Assembly: GCF_900167105.1 (NCBI RefSeq)
Contig: NZ_FUXE01000003.1
Span: 1 to 64,000 of the forward strand
Reading direction: 5' to 3'
Origin: Porphyromonas circumdentaria
Lineage (GTDB): Bacteria; Bacteroidota; Bacteroidia; Bacteroidales; Porphyromonadaceae
DNA length: 64,000 nucleotides
This document shows, piece after piece, positions 62,295-64,000 of the stretch (its first letter is position 1; the number at the start of each line of letters is the position of its first letter). A program made the translations under genes and the position numbers. The notes beneath the pieces are model-generated. The model searched no databases. It saw only the letters and a program-made list of their open reading frames with translations, and was not told the DNA's origin.

Positions 62295-63827
62295 TTAGTA
62301 GGTTACTCCCTCACGATTAGCCTTGCCTGTAGCATCAAACGTAATAAAAAATAGACCTACACTGGTGTAATGCTCATCTCCCTCGTGGCGTTTGAATACA
62401 AAATTCATTTGTAAACCATCTGAGGGTAGTTGAGGGAAAGAGTCGGCAAAATTGGCTCCATAGATAGCCAACGCACGGATAAAATATCGAGAAATATCGT
62501 ACCCCAAGACATTATATTTAGGGAAACTCTCATTAGCCTTGCGATTAAACCATTGGTTGTAGTTTTTCAAGAAGCTGACACTCTCTTTCATCGCACGATC
62601 AAAGAAGAAAGAGGAGTATATAGTACCATTATAGGCACCCAAAAGGGCGAGAGTTCCTTTGTGGAACGACTGCCACTCGGGATAACCAAAGATAGTAAGG
62701 CCATGAGTTAAAGAGTAGTGACTCTCTAGAGCCGTTAAAATACCTTGTAGATATTTTTGTGCACTATGATTGGGTACCAAAACGGTGTTGGGGCTAAGAG
62801 TGGAGGAGGCGGCACCAGAGATAAACGCTGCATAGGTGCAAGTCTCGTAGTTTCTGCCCATAGTTCGTAGCTGTTTTTTTAGAGCCGCCACCAACTCTTT
62901 GTGGTTGCCCTGTGCATCTTCTATGAAGAGCACTTTTTTGTTCCCATAACGAGCCGTAAAATTTTGGGCCACGTAGGGATATAGCTCCTTTTGGGGAGTA
63001 TTGATGCGAAATATAGACTGAGATGAGTCTTTTATATCGTTCTGGGCGATGAAAGGAGATACGTAAGGTATTCCTTCGCGAGAAGAATACCGAGACAGAA
63101 GATTAACCGTTTGCTCTGTATGCCCCCCTACTATAAGATTGGAAGACTGGAGCTTTTTGTCCCTAATCAAACTCTCTATTTCTTTTTCGTTCTGAGCTTG
63201 GTAGACGTTTAAATTAACGGATATTCCATTCCTTTTAAGTTGATAAAGACCAAGAAGGAAGCCCTCATAAAATTGAATATATCGAGAGGGACCATTGGCT
63301 CCTACGGGTAACAAAAGAGCTACATCTACTTTGTTTATACCATCGGGAGAAACGACCACAATCTTATTGCCCGAGGAAGAGTTACTATTGCTTCCCGAGA
63401 GCGATACTCTTAACTCTGCCCCAGCTTGTAAGTATTCTGGTGTTATGTCGGGGTTGTATTGTAGCAAGATAGCTACCGTTACACCATATTGTTTCGCTAT
63501 GGAGTAGAGAGTTTCTCCATGCTGTACTATGTGAAACCCTTCTTTGCTCGAAGGAGTAAAACGAGGTTTTTGCACACTCTTGGTTGTAGGTATGCGCAAC
63601 TCCTGTCCTATGCGGATGCCCATTTCCGAACCTGGGTTTAATTTGTATATATCCTCCTCAGAAACGCCATTCCTTCGTGCTATCGAGTAGACTGTCTCTT
63701 GGGGTTGTACTACGTGTATCTTGTAAGGAGGAGATTGAAGTATTGTAGATGCTTCTGCTCTCAAAGCAAAACTTAGAAGAATATAAAGGAGTATTAGCAG
63801 TCTGTTGGTTTTTAGTATTCGTTCCAT
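62295..63827 (-). CDS. LysM and periplasmic-binding-like fusion protein
   Basis: A 510-residue exported protein. Signal peptide about residues 1-26. Two LysM peptidoglycan-binding modules lie at about 33-80 ('VQPQETVYSIARRNGVSEED') and 97-145 ('VQHGETLYSIAKQYGVTVAI'). After a Ser/Asn-rich linker, the C-terminal 340 residues look like a type I periplasmic-binding/receptor fold ('VALLLPVGANGPSRYIQFYEGFLLG', 'NLIVGGHTEQTVNLLSRYSS', 'KVLFIEDAQGNHKELVAALK'). The ligand is unknown. It resembles LysM-ABC-binding fusions of Bacteroidetes. Confidence 0.82.
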   Translation of the reverse strand: MERILKTNRLLILLYILLSFALRAEASTILQSPPYKIHVVQPQETVYSIARRNGVSEEDIYKLNPGSEMGIRIGQELRIPTTKSVQKPRFTPSSKEGFHIVQHGETLYSIAKQYGVTVAILLQYNPDITPEYLQAGAELRVSLSGSNSNSSSGNKIVVVSPDGINKVDVALLLPVGANGPSRYIQFYEGFLLGLYQLKRNGISVNLNVYQAQNEKEIESLIRDKKLQSSNLIVGGHTEQTVNLLSRYSSREGIPYVSPFIAQNDIKDSSQSIFRINTPQKELYPYVAQNFTARYGNKKVLFIEDAQGNHKELVAALKKQLRTMGRNYETCTYAAFISGAASSTLSPNTVLVPNHSAQKYLQGILTALESHYSLTHGLTIFGYPEWQSFHKGTLALLGAYNGTIYSSFFFDRAMKESVSFLKNYNQWFNRKANESFPKYNVLGYDISRYFIRALAIYGANFADSFPQLPSDGLQMNFVFKRHEGDEHYTSVGLFFITFDATGKANREGVTY

Positions 63828-63860
63828 TTATACATTTGCTTTGTTGTGAATACGCCTAAA

Positions 63861-63895
63861 AATATAGCTATATTATAGCTATGGCGACAAAGGTA
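63861..63895 (-). promoter_or_regulatory. Promoter box and palindrome upstream of the LysM gene
   Basis: TACCTTTG on the minus strand (63888-63895) matches TAnnTTTG, with the transcript start expected near 63880. Just downstream lies AATATAGCTATATTATAGCT, two ATAGCTAT-type palindromes in tandem, which could be an operator in the leader region. The remaining 63896-64000 contains no gene. Confidence 0.4.
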
Positions 63896-64000
63896 CTACA
63901 AAAAGAGCTATAACCTGTATAGAAACAGTTCTGTACTCCCAGAGAGTTTCTGACTTTCGCCTTTCCCAAGTCTCCTTTTGAGGGTTTTCAAGTTTAAGCA

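Noticed and set aside
1-64000. tRNA, rRNA, tmRNA and SRP RNA genes
   Set aside because: No intergenic space shows a tRNA-like arm set, a TTCGAA-type loop or rRNA or tmRNA sequence; none was supported.

Overview
The window looks like a chromosomal segment of a Bacteroidales bacterium, most likely a Porphyromonas-like species. The support is gene content (cvpA-sufBCD, rimP-nusA-infB, DUF1599-BT_3928-tpiA-SPOR-folE, a glutaminyl cyclase-like M28 lipoprotein, DUF2851, DUF4476, a PorT-type barrel), promoter-like boxes of the TAnnTTTG type upstream of several genes, and modest GC. The species cannot be named from the sequence alone.

Region 1 (1-9850): a cut-off IS256-type transposase, then three minus-strand blocks: cvpA-sufB-sufC-sufD (iron-sulfur cluster assembly), infB, and nusA-rimP behind a structured leader. 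Region 2 (10434-24999): the stress genes clpC-like, htpG and dnaK on the plus strand, separated by a minus-strand block holding an M3 peptidase, xseB, mnmD, a beta-helix lipoprotein, a DUF2851 protein and manC. With lon at 37.8 kb, four major chaperone or protease genes lie within 30 kb.

Region 3 (about 25100-37140): an integrated mobilizable element of about 12 kb between the dnaK terminator and lon. It carries a zinc-ribbon/HTH protein, a tyrosine integrase, a membrane protein of unknown role, an HU-like protein, an HTH protein, a VapE-type helicase-like ATPase, a primase-like TOPRIM protein, MobC, a relaxase and a coiled-coil membrane protein. Its cargo end is AT-rich and holds a single-gene AAA ATPase-TOPRIM protein (a candidate phage-defence effector), the 3' remnant of an AlbA_2/RecG-C type gene, and an SRPBCC protein. 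A 13-bp direct repeat inside a longer imperfect repeat (25101-25129 and 37106-37135) marks the likely att sites. A broken ISAs1-type transposase lies just outside the right end.

Region 4 (37754-56642): a plus-strand run of lon, DUF1599, BT_3928, tpiA, SPOR, folE, pRiA4b ORF-3-like, miaA, queA, HMA, panC, a GH10-like lipoprotein, hemW, DUF4476, thioredoxin, tpx, glutaminyl cyclase, sufE and two acyltransferase-fold proteins. Region 5 (56710-63827): minus-strand topB, prfB (with its programmed +1 frameshift), an acyl-CoA synthetase, an outer-membrane barrel protein and a LysM/periplasmic-binding fusion.

The points most worth a second look are the AAA-TOPRIM cargo gene, the element boundaries, a diverged ~200-bp intergenic repeat with AT-rich 21-23-bp units at three loci (upstream of clpC-like, dnaK and queA), a ClpC lacking its N-domain, and a possible attenuator ahead of rimP. 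No rRNA, tRNA or CRISPR array was found.
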